Source: Enterococcus thailandicus | GTDB taxonomy: Bacteria > Bacillota > Bacilli > Lactobacillales > Enterococcaceae | DNA: 42,637 nucleotides | NCBI RefSeq assembly: GCF_001886265.1 | Contig: NZ_JXLE01000020.1 | Location: forward strand, 1-42,637 | Reading direction: 5' to 3' | Shown here: positions 1 to 9,925 of the stretch, one piece after another | Layout: every line of letters starts with the position of its first letter | Numbering within the stretch: the stretch's first letter is position 1 | Translations under genes and position numbers: made by a program | Notes under the pieces: model-generated | Database searches by the model: none | Told to the model about the DNA's origin: nothing | Seen by the model: only the letters and a program-made list of their open reading frames with translations

Positions 1-2
1 AA

Positions 3-50
3 CCTGTGTATTCTCAAATGGAACAAGCAATCCAATCGATTCAAAAATAA
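3..50 (+). CDS. C-terminal tail of an upstream gene (partial)
   Basis: An open frame enters from the left edge and ends at TAA 48-50, giving the tail PVYSQMEQAIQSIQK. The stop lies 40 bases before gatC on the same strand, so it is probably the preceding gene of the same operon, for example another PTS component. Only 15 codons are visible and I do not recognise the family. Confidence 0.45.
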   Translation, partial: PVYSQMEQAIQSIQK

Positions 51-90
51 GAAAAAATGATTTTCAACTTGACATAAAGGAGAAAAGAGC

Positions 91-1500
91 ATGAATGCAA
101 TTATTGATATCGCAAATACGATTTTCCAGCCTCTAATCAACTTAGGGGCTGCACCTTTGATGACTATTGTTTTAACACTGATCGCGCTTTGTTTTAAAGT
201 CAAGCCCACTCGCGCACTGGAAGGCGGGCTGAAATTAGGGATTGCCTTAACAGGGATTGGTGCAATTATTGGTATTCTAACGACTGCATTTTCGGGCGCA
301 ATGACCGATTTTGTTGAACGTACCGGTATTTCATTAAATATCACCGATGTTGGCTGGGCTCCTCTAGCAACAATCACTTGGGGCTCCCCTTATACGTTGT
401 ATTTCTTATTGATTATGGTTATCGTCAACGTTGTTATGTTGTTCTTAAATAAAACAAACACATTAGATGTTGATATTTTTGACATTTGGCATTTATCAAT
501 TGTCGGTCTATTCGCCATTTTCTGCGGAGCAAATCTATTGATTGCTACACTGTTGGTTATTTTTATCGGTGTCTTAAAAATCATCAATTCTGACTTGATG
601 AAGCCAACTTTCAACGATTTGTTAAATGCACCTGATTCAAACCCAATGACTACCACACATATGAACTATATGATGAATCCAATCATCATGGTTTTCGATA
701 AAATTTTTGATAAAATTTTCCCATGGTTAGATAAATATGACTTCGACGCTGCCAAATTAAATAGCAAAATCGGTTTTTGGGGATCAAAATTTGCTATCGG
801 GATTTACTTAGGTATCTTTGTTGGCCTACTAGCTGGTCAAACACCAACCGAAATCTTCTCACTCGCATTCACTGCCGCTGTCTGTTTAGAGCTATTTTCT
901 TTGATTGGCGCATGGTTCATTGCTGCTGTTGAGCCTTTATCACAAGGAATTACAGATTTTGCCTCAAACAAATTAAAAGGTCGGACCATCAATATCGGTT
1001 TAGACTGGCCCTTCATTGCTGGTCGTGCAGAAATTTGGGCTGCTGCCAATGTGTTAGCACCGATCATGCTTCTTGAAGCGATTGTTTTACCAGGAAATAA
1101 ATTATTACCTTTAGGTGGTATCATCGCTATGGGTGTTACACCCGCCCTATTAGTTGTGACTCGCGGTAAATTGATTCGTATGATTGTCATTGGTGCAATC
1201 GAATTACCGTTATTCTTATGGTCAGGTACCTTGATTGCTCCATTCGTTACAGAAACTGCAAAAAAAGTTGGTGCATTCCCAGCAGGACTAAATGCTGACT
1301 CCTTGATTTCTCACACTACAATGGAAGGTCCAGTCGAAAAATTCTTGGGCTATTTAGTTGGTCATGCTTCTCAAGGGCAAATTGAATTTATTCTGTATGC
1401 GATTTTAGCACTTGTCGCTTACCTATTGATTTTTGTTTGGTATGCTCGTCAAATGAAAAAAAGAAATGCTGCTTACGCTGCGGAAAAAGCTACTATGTAA
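91..1500 (+). CDS. gatC: PTS galactitol-type transporter subunit IIC
   Basis: Membrane channel subunit of a phosphoenolpyruvate-dependent sugar phosphotransferase system; it moves a polyol or hexose across the membrane while the partner IIA/IIB subunits phosphorylate it. The 469-aa protein is very hydrophobic with about 10 membrane segments and shows the GatC-family start (residues 1-60, with LNLG/APLM-type and KPTRALEGGLKLGI segments). The length is normal for GatC. The ATG is preceded by AAAGGAG at good spacing. IIA and IIB are not in the window; the gene tail at 3-50 may be one of them. The true substrate (galactitol or another polyol/sugar) cannot be read from sequence. A DeoR-type regulator faces it from 2698, a common arrangement for sugar operons. 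Confidence 0.88.
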   Translation: MNAIIDIANTIFQPLINLGAAPLMTIVLTLIALCFKVKPTRALEGGLKLGIALTGIGAIIGILTTAFSGAMTDFVERTGISLNITDVGWAPLATITWGSPYTLYFLLIMVIVNVVMLFLNKTNTLDVDIFDIWHLSIVGLFAIFCGANLLIATLLVIFIGVLKIINSDLMKPTFNDLLNAPDSNPMTTTHMNYMMNPIIMVFDKIFDKIFPWLDKYDFDAAKLNSKIGFWGSKFAIGIYLGIFVGLLAGQTPTEIFSLAFTAAVCLELFSLIGAWFIAAVEPLSQGITDFASNKLKGRTINIGLDWPFIAGRAEIWAAANVLAPIMLLEAIVLPGNKLLPLGGIIAMGVTPALLVVTRGKLIRMIVIGAIELPLFLWSGTLIAPFVTETAKKVGAFPAGLNADSLISHTTMEGPVEKFLGYLVGHASQGQIEFILYAILALVAYLLIFVWYARQMKKRNAAYAAEKATM

Positions 1501-1756
1501 AAAAGGTTGTGGTGCAAAGCGGTCAGCTCTGACAAAATAATGAGCAACTGACAAAAATATCTTTTCATATTTTGAGACAGTTACGAATTATTTCGAGGAG
1601 TTGCTTTGAGAACACCGTGTAAAACGTTGTGGCGCAAAGTGTTTAGCTCAAACTATTCATCTCTGACTAGATAGTTAGCAGATACTTCAAAAATAGCTAA
1701 ACGTCTTTTGAAGCAAACGTAAGCTATAACAAAATTTTGGTTTGAGAACACCATTT
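1501..1756. repeat. Tandem pair of 120-nt structured intergenic repeats
   Basis: Two related units start exactly 120 bases apart (1501 and 1621), each opening with AAAA-GTTGTGG-GCAAAG and each closing with TTTGAGAACACC. Unit 1 folds into one long imperfect hairpin: CAAAGC pairs with GCTTTG, CAGCTC with GAGTTG, AAATAAT with ATTATTT, and AAAATAT with ATATTTT around the loop CTTTTC. Unit 2 has diverged inside but keeps CTTCAAAA/TTTTGAAG arms. There is no ORF with a ribosome site. It resembles a non-autonomous repeat family rather than a gene; I cannot assign a named family. Confidence 0.6.
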
Positions 1757-1796
1757 ATTCGAAAAACGAGACCGGAACAGAAGTAACCTAACTCGA

Positions 1797-1846
1797 AAAA
1801 AACGCCTAAAATCCGTTTTTGAAAACGTTGATTTTAGGCGTTTTTT
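1797..1846 (+). terminator. Bidirectional intrinsic terminator after gatC
   Basis: A perfect 17-bp stem (1797-1813 with 1830-1846, GCCTAAAATC core) closes with A and T tracts on both sides, so it can stop transcription of gatC and of the convergent DeoR gene. Confidence 0.8.
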
Positions 1847-1869
1847 AAATTGTAAAATGTGTTAAGAAC

Positions 1870-1899
1870 GACTGGGGTTTTGTCCCAGTCTCTTTTTTT
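1870..1899 (+). terminator. Second intrinsic terminator
   Basis: GACTGGG (1870-1876) pairs with CCCAGTC (1884-1890) and is followed by TCTTTTTTT. It is a back-up stop for the + strand unit just before the DeoR stop codon. Confidence 0.7.
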
Positions 1900-1945
1900 A
1901 CCAGCGTCTTGGTCTTTTCTTTTATAAAAAACTTTATAAAGAAAG

Positions 1946-2698
1946 CTAAACGATCACCTGAACTTCTTTTTCCAGTTTTTGGTAAGTATCATAATCGTCC
2001 TTATTCATCACAACTGCTGTAATATCTTTTAATCGATAATAAGAATAAAAATCTTGTTTCCCCACCTTGGATGAATCAATCAATAAATAGCGCTCGATTG
2101 AATTATCTAGAGCAATTGCTTGTGTTTGTCCTTCTTCGATCGTCGCAGTCATCACTTCATCATCCTTCACTGCATTGCTGCTGAAGAATGCCTTATGAAA
2201 ATGCATATCTTGTAATGCTTTGTTGGAAATTTCGCCAAAAAATGATTTTGTCAGCTCACGCATTTCACCACCAACTAAGTACACTTTTAAATTTCCTTGT
2301 TTTTTACTCAATGTTTTGAATACTGGCAAACAATTAGTTACTACGCGCAAACGTTCAAATTCCATAATTTCTGCCAATAACTCAATGGTCGTCCCAGGTC
2401 CCAGAAAAATTGTTTCATCTTCTTTGATTAGTTGCACAGCCTTTTGCGCAATTTCCTTTTTCTCTTCGCTATTAATAATTTGTTTGTCACGATGAGAAAG
2501 CTCGGCATGTTGATAAATATTTAGACTTCGCGCGCCGCCATGAACCCGTTTCAGGCGTCCTGCTTCTTCCAACTCTGTTAAATCTCGGCGAACAGTCATG
2601 TCAGAAACCGATAGACGTTCAACAATTTCACTCACTTTAATCGTTCCTTTTTGATCTACTAAAGCTACAATCGCATTCCAACGTTCTTCTTTCAACAT
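1946..2698 (-). CDS. DeoR/GlpR-family transcriptional regulator
   Basis: A 250-aa DNA-binding regulator, the usual size for DeoR sugar repressors. An N-terminal winged helix-turn-helix (about residues 5-57, with VSDMTVRRDLTELEEAGRLKRVHGGA) is followed by the DeoR effector domain (about 75-230, with FLGPGTTIELLAE), which in this family binds a sugar phosphate. The ATG has CGGAG nine bases upstream. It faces gatC across terminators, so control of that PTS operon is an inference from position. It could be a galactitol or lactose/tagatose-type repressor. The operator is not identified. Confidence 0.85.
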   Translation of the reverse strand: MLKEERWNAIVALVDQKGTIKVSEIVERLSVSDMTVRRDLTELEEAGRLKRVHGGARSLNIYQHAELSHRDKQIINSEEKKEIAQKAVQLIKEDETIFLGPGTTIELLAEIMEFERLRVVTNCLPVFKTLSKKQGNLKVYLVGGEMRELTKSFFGEISNKALQDMHFHKAFFSSNAVKDDEVMTATIEEGQTQAIALDNSIERYLLIDSSKVGKQDFYSYYRLKDITAVVMNKDDYDTYQKLEKEVQVIV

Positions 2699-2791
2699 TT
2701 CAATCGCTCCGTTTACTATAATCTTTCTTCATTCTACGATAAAAAAAGTGTTATGTATAACAAAACTCCCTGATTTCCTTCTCTAGCTAAC

Positions 2792-2827
2792 AAAAAAAGA
2801 TGTACGACATCAACTGTCGCACATCTT
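2792..2827 (-). terminator. Terminator of the pdh operon
   Basis: On the - strand AAGATGTGCGACA pairs with TGTCGTACATCTT around GTTGA, with one mismatch, and is followed by T6. It lies 20 bases past the pdhD stop. Confidence 0.85.
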
Positions 2828-2847
2828 AAAATTCATAAACTGATTTT

Positions 2848-4254
2848 TTAGATATGAATTGGTAGCCCTAAAGCTAATTCAGCTGTATCCATTGTAATTT
2901 CACCAAGAGATGGATGTGGATGAATTGTTAAAGCAATATCCTCAGCATTCATGCCTGATTCAATTGCCAAAGCAAGTTCAGAAACCATGTCACTTGCTCC
3001 AACACCACCAATTTGCGCACCAATAATCACGTGATCTTCAATTGTTGTTACTAGACGCAAGAATCCTTCTGTTTTTCCTAATGAAATAGCACGTCCATTA
3101 CCTGCAAATGGGAATTTGAACGATTTTGCTTCAATCCCAGCCTCTTTCGCTTCTGCAATCGTCATCCCAACACTTGCTAGTTCAGGATCAGTAAATGCAA
3201 CAGCTGGCATTGCTTTGTAATCAACAGCAACTTTTTTACCAGAAATAGCTTCAGCAGCAATTTTTGCTTCATAACTTGCTTTGTGAGCAAGCGCCGCACC
3301 AGGAACAATATCACCGATTGCAAAAATATTAGCCACATTTGTTCGGCCTTGTTTGTCAACGGGGATCAATCCACGCTCGCCGATTTCAACACCAGCTTGT
3401 TCCAAACCAAGATCATCCGTATTTGGACGACGACCAACTGTAACCATAACAAAGTCAGCTTCAACTGATTGTTCTTTGCCGTCTACTTCATATTTCACTG
3501 TTACGCTATCACCATTGTCAATTGCTTCTTTCGCCATTGCTGAAGTGACCACTGTAACATTTTTCTTTTTGAAATCATCAGTAACTAGTTTAACCATGTC
3601 TTTTTCATACGTTGGTAAAATTGAAGGTGAGCCTTCTAAAATTGTAACTTCTGATCCAAGGTTTGCATAAGCACCACCTAATTCAGCACCGATAACACCG
3701 CCACCGATAATCACAAATTTCTTAGGAACTTCTTTCAAGTTTAAACCACCAGTTGAATCTAACACGCGTCCACCAAATTTAAATCCTGGAATTTCGATTG
3801 GACGAGAACCAGTTGCAACAATTGCGTTGTTAAATGAGTACGTTTGAGCAGAATCAGGATGAATAACACGTAATGTGTGGTCATCTACAAAGAAAGCTTC
3901 TCCTTCGATGATTTCTACTTTATGTTTTTTAAGCAACATTCCAACACCACTTGTCAAACTTTTAACAACTTGATTGTCTTTCCAATCTTGTGTTTTAGTA
4001 AAGTCTAACTCAACACCTTTACTTGTTACACCAAATAAAGTTGAATCTAATGATTCTTGGTAATGATGACCGGCAGAAATCAAAGCTTTAGAAGGAATAC
4101 ATCCTACATTCAAACAAACTCCACCGATATACTCACGTTCAATAATGGCAACTTTTTGTCCCATTTCTGCGGCACGGATGGCAGCTACATAGCCGCCAGG
4201 TCCAGCACCGATTACAACTGTATCTAACTCAATGGCAAAATCTCCTACTACCAT
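2848..4254 (-). CDS. pdhD: Dihydrolipoamide dehydrogenase, E3 of pyruvate dehydrogenase
   Basis: Flavoprotein that reoxidises the dihydrolipoyl groups of PdhC and passes electrons through FAD to NAD+. The 468-aa protein has the FAD-binding GAGPGG (16-21), the redox disulfide C47-LNVG-C52, a second NAD-binding glycine motif ([11 protein letters not shown]) and the C-terminal active-site HPHPSLGE (His-Glu pair). It is the last gene of pdhABCD, 7 bases after the pdhC stop; its GGAAGGAT ribosome site overlaps the end of pdhC, suggesting coupled translation. E3 may also serve other 2-oxoacid complexes in the cell. Some enterococcal E3 enzymes tolerate high NADH; sequence alone does not show this. 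Confidence 0.96.
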   Translation of the reverse strand: MVVGDFAIELDTVVIGAGPGGYVAAIRAAEMGQKVAIIEREYIGGVCLNVGCIPSKALISAGHHYQESLDSTLFGVTSKGVELDFTKTQDWKDNQVVKSLTSGVGMLLKKHKVEIIEGEAFFVDDHTLRVIHPDSAQTYSFNNAIVATGSRPIEIPGFKFGGRVLDSTGGLNLKEVPKKFVIIGGGVIGAELGGAYANLGSEVTILEGSPSILPTYEKDMVKLVTDDFKKKNVTVVTSAMAKEAIDNGDSVTVKYEVDGKEQSVEADFVMVTVGRRPNTDDLGLEQAGVEIGERGLIPVDKQGRTNVANIFAIGDIVPGAALAHKASYEAKIAAEAISGKKVAVDYKAMPAVAFTDPELASVGMTIAEAKEAGIEAKSFKFPFAGNGRAISLGKTEGFLRLVTTIEDHVIIGAQIGGVGASDMVSELALAIESGMNAEDIALTIHPHPSLGEITMDTAELALGLPIHI

Positions 4255-4261
4255 TTTCCAC

Positions 4262-5887
4262 TCATCCTTCCATCAATAATAATTCTGGATCTGCTAATAA
4301 ACGTTTGATGTTATTCATTGCTTTCTGTGCAGTTGCACCGTCAACGATTCGATGATCAAAGCTTAATGATAATTTCATCACGCGACCAACAACGATTTCA
4401 CCCTCGCTATTCACGACTGGTTGTTGTGCAATTGTACCCACACCTAAAATAGCAACTTCAGGGTAGTTGATAACTGGTGTAAACCAACCACCACCAACAG
4501 AACCAATATTACTGATTGTAATTGAGCCATCACGCATATCTTGGGCAGAAAGTTTACCATCGTGCGCTAATGCTGCTTTTTCATTGATTTCATCAGCAAT
4601 CGCAAACATACTCTTCATGTTTGCATCTTTGATATTTGGTACATACAACCCGTGGTCCGTATCAGTTGCAATACCAATATTGTAGTAATGTTTGTACACA
4701 ATTTCTTGTGTTTTGTCATCAATTGACGCATTCAACACTGGGAATTTCTTCGCAGTTGCTGTCAATGCTTTAACAACATATGGTAAGAAAGTTAATTTTG
4801 TGCCATTTTCAGCAGCAACATCTTTAAATTTCTTACGGTGATCCCAAAGTTTTGAAACCTCAACATCATCATGTAAAGTTACATGTGGTGCTGTGTGTTT
4901 GCTATTAACCATCGCTTTAGCAATTGCTTTACGTGTTGGTGTTAAAGCTTCACGAGTTTCACGCTCTGCTTGACCAGACTTGAATGCAGCTGGTTCTGCT
5001 TTTGGTGCAGCAGCCGGTGCTTCTGGCGTTGCTTTTGCAGCTGTTGGTGCTGCTTCTGGTGCAGTCGCTTGAACAGGTGCGCCACCTGAAGCAAATTGAT
5101 CGATATCTTCTTTTGTGATACGGCCACCTTTTCCAGTAGCAGTTACTTGTGAGATATCTACATCTTTTTCGCGAGCATATTGACGAACAGAAGGCATTGC
5201 AAGAATGCGTTTTGATTCGTCAGCTGTAGCAACAACTGTTGATGGCGCAGCTTTTGTTTCTTGAGGAGCTGCCGCAGCTGGTGCTTGGGTACTTGGTGCT
5301 GAAGATTGACTTGTGTTATGTCCTGGTGCATCGATTTCTACCAAAACATCACCCACATTTGCCACAGTACCTTCTGGAACTAATACGTTTTTGACTGTTC
5401 CAGTAACAGGTGATGGAATTTCTTCAACTGATTTGTCATTTTGGACTTCTAATAATGTATCATCTTCGTTGATTGTGTCGCCTGCTTTAACAAACCATTT
5501 TACGATTTCGCCTTCTGCAATTCCTTCACCGATATCCGGTAATTTAAATTCAAAGACGCCTTCACTAGAACCTTCAGCTGTTGGTGTTGCAGCAGGAGAT
5601 TCAGGTGTTTGTTCTTGAGCGGGAGCAGCTGGTTCGCTATCTTCATAACCAGGTGCATCGATTTCTACTAAAACATCACCCACATTTGCCACAGTGCCTT
5701 CTGGAACTAATACGTTTTTAACCGTTCCTGTAATAGGAGATGGAATTTCTTCAACTGATTTGTCGTTTTGAACTTCTAACAATGTATCGTCTTCATTGAT
5801 CGTGTCGCCTGCTTTAACGAACCATTTTACGATTTCGCCTTCTGCAATCCCTTCACCGATATCCGGTAATTTAAATTGATAAGCCAT
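4262..5887 (-). CDS. pdhC: Dihydrolipoamide acetyltransferase, E2 of pyruvate dehydrogenase
   Basis: Core of the complex; transfers the acetyl group from lipoamide to CoA. The 541-aa protein has two lipoyl domains (about 1-79 and 110-188; lipoyl lysines K43 and K152 in NDKSVEE), Ala/Pro/Glu-rich linkers, a peripheral subunit-binding domain (about 229-266) and a catalytic domain ending in DHRIVDG (H512, D516). I start at ATG 5887 ([13 protein letters not shown]) because AAGGGG precedes it; the longer open frame runs into pdhB and has no family match. The two lipoyl domains are nearly identical even in DNA, so the second looks like a recent duplication or is kept alike by gene conversion. Confidence 0.96.
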   Translation of the reverse strand: MAYQFKLPDIGEGIAEGEIVKWFVKAGDTINEDDTLLEVQNDKSVEEIPSPITGTVKNVLVPEGTVANVGDVLVEIDAPGYEDSEPAAPAQEQTPESPAATPTAEGSSEGVFEFKLPDIGEGIAEGEIVKWFVKAGDTINEDDTLLEVQNDKSVEEIPSPVTGTVKNVLVPEGTVANVGDVLVEIDAPGHNTSQSSAPSTQAPAAAAPQETKAAPSTVVATADESKRILAMPSVRQYAREKDVDISQVTATGKGGRITKEDIDQFASGGAPVQATAPEAAPTAAKATPEAPAAAPKAEPAAFKSGQAERETREALTPTRKAIAKAMVNSKHTAPHVTLHDDVEVSKLWDHRKKFKDVAAENGTKLTFLPYVVKALTATAKKFPVLNASIDDKTQEIVYKHYYNIGIATDTDHGLYVPNIKDANMKSMFAIADEINEKAALAHDGKLSAQDMRDGSITISNIGSVGGGWFTPVINYPEVAILGVGTIAQQPVVNSEGEIVVGRVMKLSLSFDHRIVDGATAQKAMNNIKRLLADPELLLMEG

Positions 5888-5906
5888 GAATTTTCCCCTT
5901 CTTTTC

Positions 5907-6884
5907 TTAGAATTCTGCGATTTCTTTGACTTTTGCTTCAATATCAGAAGCGTTTGGTAACCAAGCATTTTCCGCTTGTCCAAATGGGAAGACAGTATCA
6001 GGTGCAGAAACACGTCCGATTGGTGCTTCTAAAGAAAGAATCGCGCGTTCTGAAATTTCAGAAACCACTTGTGCGGCAACGCCTGCTTGTCTTTGTGCTT
6101 CTTGAACAACAACTACACGGCCTGTTTTTTCAACAGATTGAATGATTGTTTCAATATCAAGAGGAGCAACTGTTCGTAAATCAATAATTTCAACCGAAAT
6201 ATTTTCTTGCGCTAATTTATCCGCAGCCTTGATTGCTTCACGAACCATTGCACCGTAAGTAATGATTGAAACGTCTGATCCTTCACGAGTTACTGCTGCT
6301 TTATCCAAAGGCACTTCATACGCTTCATCTGGCACTTCCTCACGGAAAGAACGATACAGTTTCATGTGTTCTAGGAAAACAACTGGATCATTACTTCTGA
6401 TTGAAGAAATTAATAAACCTTTTGCATCATAAGGATTTGATGGAATCACCACACGAATACCAGGTGACTGTGCAATCAATCCTTCTAAATTATCTGAGTG
6501 CAATTCTGGTGTATGCACACCACCACCAAACGGTGAACGAATCGTGATTGGTAAGTTTCTTGTTCCACCCATGCGATAACGCGTACGCGCCATTTGCGCA
6601 ACAACTTCATCCATTGCTTCAAAAATAAAGCCAAAGAATTGAATTTCAGGAACTGGACGGAATCCTTCTAAAGCTAAACCAAACCCAAGACCTGCAATCC
6701 CTGATTCTGCTAAAGGTGTATCGAACACACGATCTTCACCAAATTTTTCTTGCAATCCTTCTGTTGCACGGAAAACCCCTCCGTTTTTACCAACATCTTC
6801 ACCAAAAATGACGACATTTTCATCATGTTCTAGTTCAAGTGCTAAAGCATCAGTGATTGCTTGAATCATTGTTTTTTGTGCCAT
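5907..6884 (-). CDS. pdhB: Pyruvate dehydrogenase E1 component, beta subunit
   Basis: Partner of PdhA in the thiamine-diphosphate-dependent decarboxylation of pyruvate and acetylation of the E2 lipoyl group. The 325-aa length is standard. The N-terminal transketolase pyrimidine-binding domain shows [15 protein letters not shown] (about 27-41) with the conserved Glu and [16 protein letters not shown]; the C-terminal transketolase domain starts near 200. It starts 2 bases after the pdhA stop, so translation is probably coupled, and the E2 gene follows 19 bases later. Related E1 beta proteins of branched-chain complexes look similar, but the operon context and E2 make pyruvate the likely substrate. 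Confidence 0.95.
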   Translation of the reverse strand: MAQKTMIQAITDALALELEHDENVVIFGEDVGKNGGVFRATEGLQEKFGEDRVFDTPLAESGIAGLGFGLALEGFRPVPEIQFFGFIFEAMDEVVAQMARTRYRMGGTRNLPITIRSPFGGGVHTPELHSDNLEGLIAQSPGIRVVIPSNPYDAKGLLISSIRSNDPVVFLEHMKLYRSFREEVPDEAYEVPLDKAAVTREGSDVSIITYGAMVREAIKAADKLAQENISVEIIDLRTVAPLDIETIIQSVEKTGRVVVVQEAQRQAGVAAQVVSEISERAILSLEAPIGRVSAPDTVFPFGQAENAWLPNASDIEAKVKEIAEF

Positions 6885-6886
6885 GA

Positions 6887-7999
<1,113 letters not shown>

Positions 8000-8093
8000 T
8001 CACACATTCCTCTCTCGTCTATAAGAAATTCTCTTCTAGCTACGATTGAAACAGTAATAGAATCTGTATCACTATTTAACCGGCTTCATACAT

Positions 8094-8122
8094 AAATTAT
8101 CATGTATCATGGAGAAATACAA
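8094..8122 (-). promoter_or_regulatory. Predicted promoter of pdhABCD
   Basis: On the - strand, TTGTAT (8117-8122) and TAATTT (8094-8099) are 17 bases apart, and TG one base before the -10 makes it an extended -10. The predicted leader is about 90 nt. The region 7997-8439 otherwise holds the Rex-like site, a 16-bp palindrome (8293-8308) and the terminator of the upstream gene. Confidence 0.5.
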
Positions 8123-8182
8123 GTTATAAGCCCATAAATTCACGATAATTTTTTATAAAAATAATCCTTGCTACATCAGCGA

Positions 8183-8200
8183 TAGTGAATTGAATCACAA
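8183..8200 (-). promoter_or_regulatory. Rex-like redox operator upstream of pdhA
   Basis: TTGTGA-N6-TCACTA on the - strand matches the Rex consensus TTGTGA-N6-TCACAA at 11 of 12 arm positions. It lies about 60 bp upstream of the predicted -35. Rex senses NADH/NAD+ in Firmicutes. The distant position fits a second promoter or an unusual mode better than simple blocking of the promoter called here. Confidence 0.45.
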
Positions 8201-8394
8201 ACAAGAAAGCGGTTTACATTTTGCTTAAAAAAATCCTCCGTATTTTAATAGCAAAACATCGAACTGTTTCTATTTACAAACCTTGTTGTTACAACTTTTA
8301 TAAAAGTTTATTCTCGACGCATTCTAGGATCGTGCATAACTTTACAAACAACTAATGAAGCTGTTATACCGAACTTCTGTAAAAAAATTCATCA

Positions 8395-8429
8395 ACAAAA
8401 AAACAGCATAGAAAAATCACTATGCTGTT
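8395..8429 (-). terminator. Terminator of the MocR-type gene
   Basis: AACAGCATAG (8402-8411) pairs perfectly with CTATGCTGTT (8420-8429) and is followed on the - strand by T7. It separates this gene from the pdh promoter. Confidence 0.85.
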
Positions 8430-8439
8430 ACAGTTTTCT

Positions 8440-9864
8440 TTATTTTTTTAGCATTTCTGCTGCTTGGTTCATTAATTCACTAAATTTTGGTAACTCTTCT
8501 TCTGATAGCCGACTGAAGTTCAATCGCAACCCGTTCACTTCTTCTCCAAATAATTGCGCTGGAGCAATCCCTAACCCTTGCGCAATTAATTCATCCGCAA
8601 TCTCCGTTGATAATTGCTTACCTTCCCACGTCAGCCAAGCATAGTAACCACCTTTTATTGGATGTAACTCAAAAAAAGTTTGCTCCTTCGACCAATCAAT
8701 CAATCGTTGACTTCGCTTAACTAATTGTTGCCGCACTAATGACATTTTCGAGAGAAAAGCTTCATCAAAAACACTCGTTGCTAACATTTGTGAAACGATA
8801 CTTAGTGAAAACTCCATCATTTCTTGTGCATTTGCTAAGCGAGCGATTAATGTTTCAGGACCTAATACCCAACCGATTTTTGTCGTTCGACCTAAAACGC
8901 GTGACAAAGAACCAATATATAAGACATTATCTGGATCAAGTAACCGTAGCGGTTGGACCTCATTCATCTCCGAAAAAGAAAAATCAGTAAAAACATCATC
9001 TTCAATAATAGGCAATTGGTATCGACGACATAATTGCACAAGCGCTTCGCGTCTTTTCTGACTCATGACTTTTCCCGTAGGATTTTGAAAATTAGGATTG
9101 ACTAAGACAGCTTTTACCTGATTTTTTAAAATTGATGTTTCTAACTGCTTCAAATCAATTCCTTCTTCATCCATCGCTACACCAAAAAGGCGAATCCCCG
9201 CTGCTTTAAACAAAGGAAGACGATAGAAAAAGGACGGTGATTCTACCGCGATTGCATCTCCTGACGACAAAATGGTTTGCAAAATCAAAAAAATAGCTTG
9301 CTGACCGCCACCCGTGACCAAAAGTTGGTCCGCAGCAAATGTCAATTGAAGTTCTTCTTTTAAATATCCCGTGATTTTTTCTTTCAAAGGCAAGTAGCCA
9401 TAGCGATTCATTCTCTTTTCTTCCATTAATATATCTGCTAATGAATAAGAGGGAAATTGAAAATCAGGCAATAACTCATTCGGCATTTCACTAGAATACA
9501 AATCAAGAAACGCACTGGTTTGCTTTTTTCCACGATTGATTTTTTCTTCATAATGATTAATTGACTGCTCATATCGATGAGCAATCAGTTGACGCCAGTC
9601 AATTCTCGGAATGGAAAACTTGCCCCATTCCGTTTGATTGACGTAACGTCCACTACCTTGTTTACTTGTCAAAATTCCAAGCGCACGTAACTCTTCCAAT
9701 GCATGAACCACGGTGGAACGATTCACCCCGAAAGCCTCTGCTAACTTCCGTTCCGAAGCAAGTCGCTCTCCTGGATTTAATTCGCCTTGTTCGATTTTCC
9801 GCATGATTTGATCCATCATTTGTCGATATGCAGGTCCTTGTGCCTTATCAATTTTTTGCCACAT
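8440..9864 (-). CDS. MocR/PdxR-type regulator (GntR HTH fused to aminotransferase-like domain), active-site lysine replaced
   Basis: The 474-aa protein has a GntR winged helix (about 10-78, with ERLASERKLAEAFGVNRSTVVHALEELRALG) joined to a fold-type-I aminotransferase-like domain (about 115-474, with NPNFQNPTG at 256-264 and EDD at 288-290). This is the MocR architecture, where PLP or an aminated ligand is usually the signal. The motif that normally reads S-x-S-K with a downstream R-x-G reads SLSR-VLGRTTK-IG here: the Schiff-base lysine is Arg322 (codon CGC) and the following Arg is Lys. The protein may therefore not bind PLP covalently. GAGGAG precedes the ATG. The target gene is unknown; the neighbours do not point to vitamin B6. 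Confidence 0.85.
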   Translation of the reverse strand: MWQKIDKAQGPAYRQMMDQIMRKIEQGELNPGERLASERKLAEAFGVNRSTVVHALEELRALGILTSKQGSGRYVNQTEWGKFSIPRIDWRQLIAHRYEQSINHYEEKINRGKKQTSAFLDLYSSEMPNELLPDFQFPSYSLADILMEEKRMNRYGYLPLKEKITGYLKEELQLTFAADQLLVTGGGQQAIFLILQTILSSGDAIAVESPSFFYRLPLFKAAGIRLFGVAMDEEGIDLKQLETSILKNQVKAVLVNPNFQNPTGKVMSQKRREALVQLCRRYQLPIIEDDVFTDFSFSEMNEVQPLRLLDPDNVLYIGSLSRVLGRTTKIGWVLGPETLIARLANAQEMMEFSLSIVSQMLATSVFDEAFLSKMSLVRQQLVKRSQRLIDWSKEQTFFELHPIKGGYYAWLTWEGKQLSTEIADELIAQGLGIAPAQLFGEEVNGLRLNFSRLSEEELPKFSELMNQAAEMLKK

Positions 9865-9925
9865 GAGATCTCCTCACTTACTTTTTATCTCTAAAAAAAG
9901 AATAAAACTTACGAAAAAATAACCA

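Noticed and set aside
4942-5127. Low-complexity Gln/Lys/His-rich frame within pdhC
   Set aside because: It is a frame-shifted reading of the Ala/Pro linker codons of pdhC with no ribosome site.
5888-6013. N-terminal extension of the PdhC frame overlapping pdhB
   Set aside because: It has no ribosome site, overlaps pdhB, and the lipoyl domain begins exactly at ATG 5887 after AAGGGG.
8204-8218. cre-like sequence TGTAAACCGCTTTCT beside the Rex-like site
   Set aside because: It fits the CcpA consensus only if one extra base is allowed in the centre, so I do not call it a cre site.
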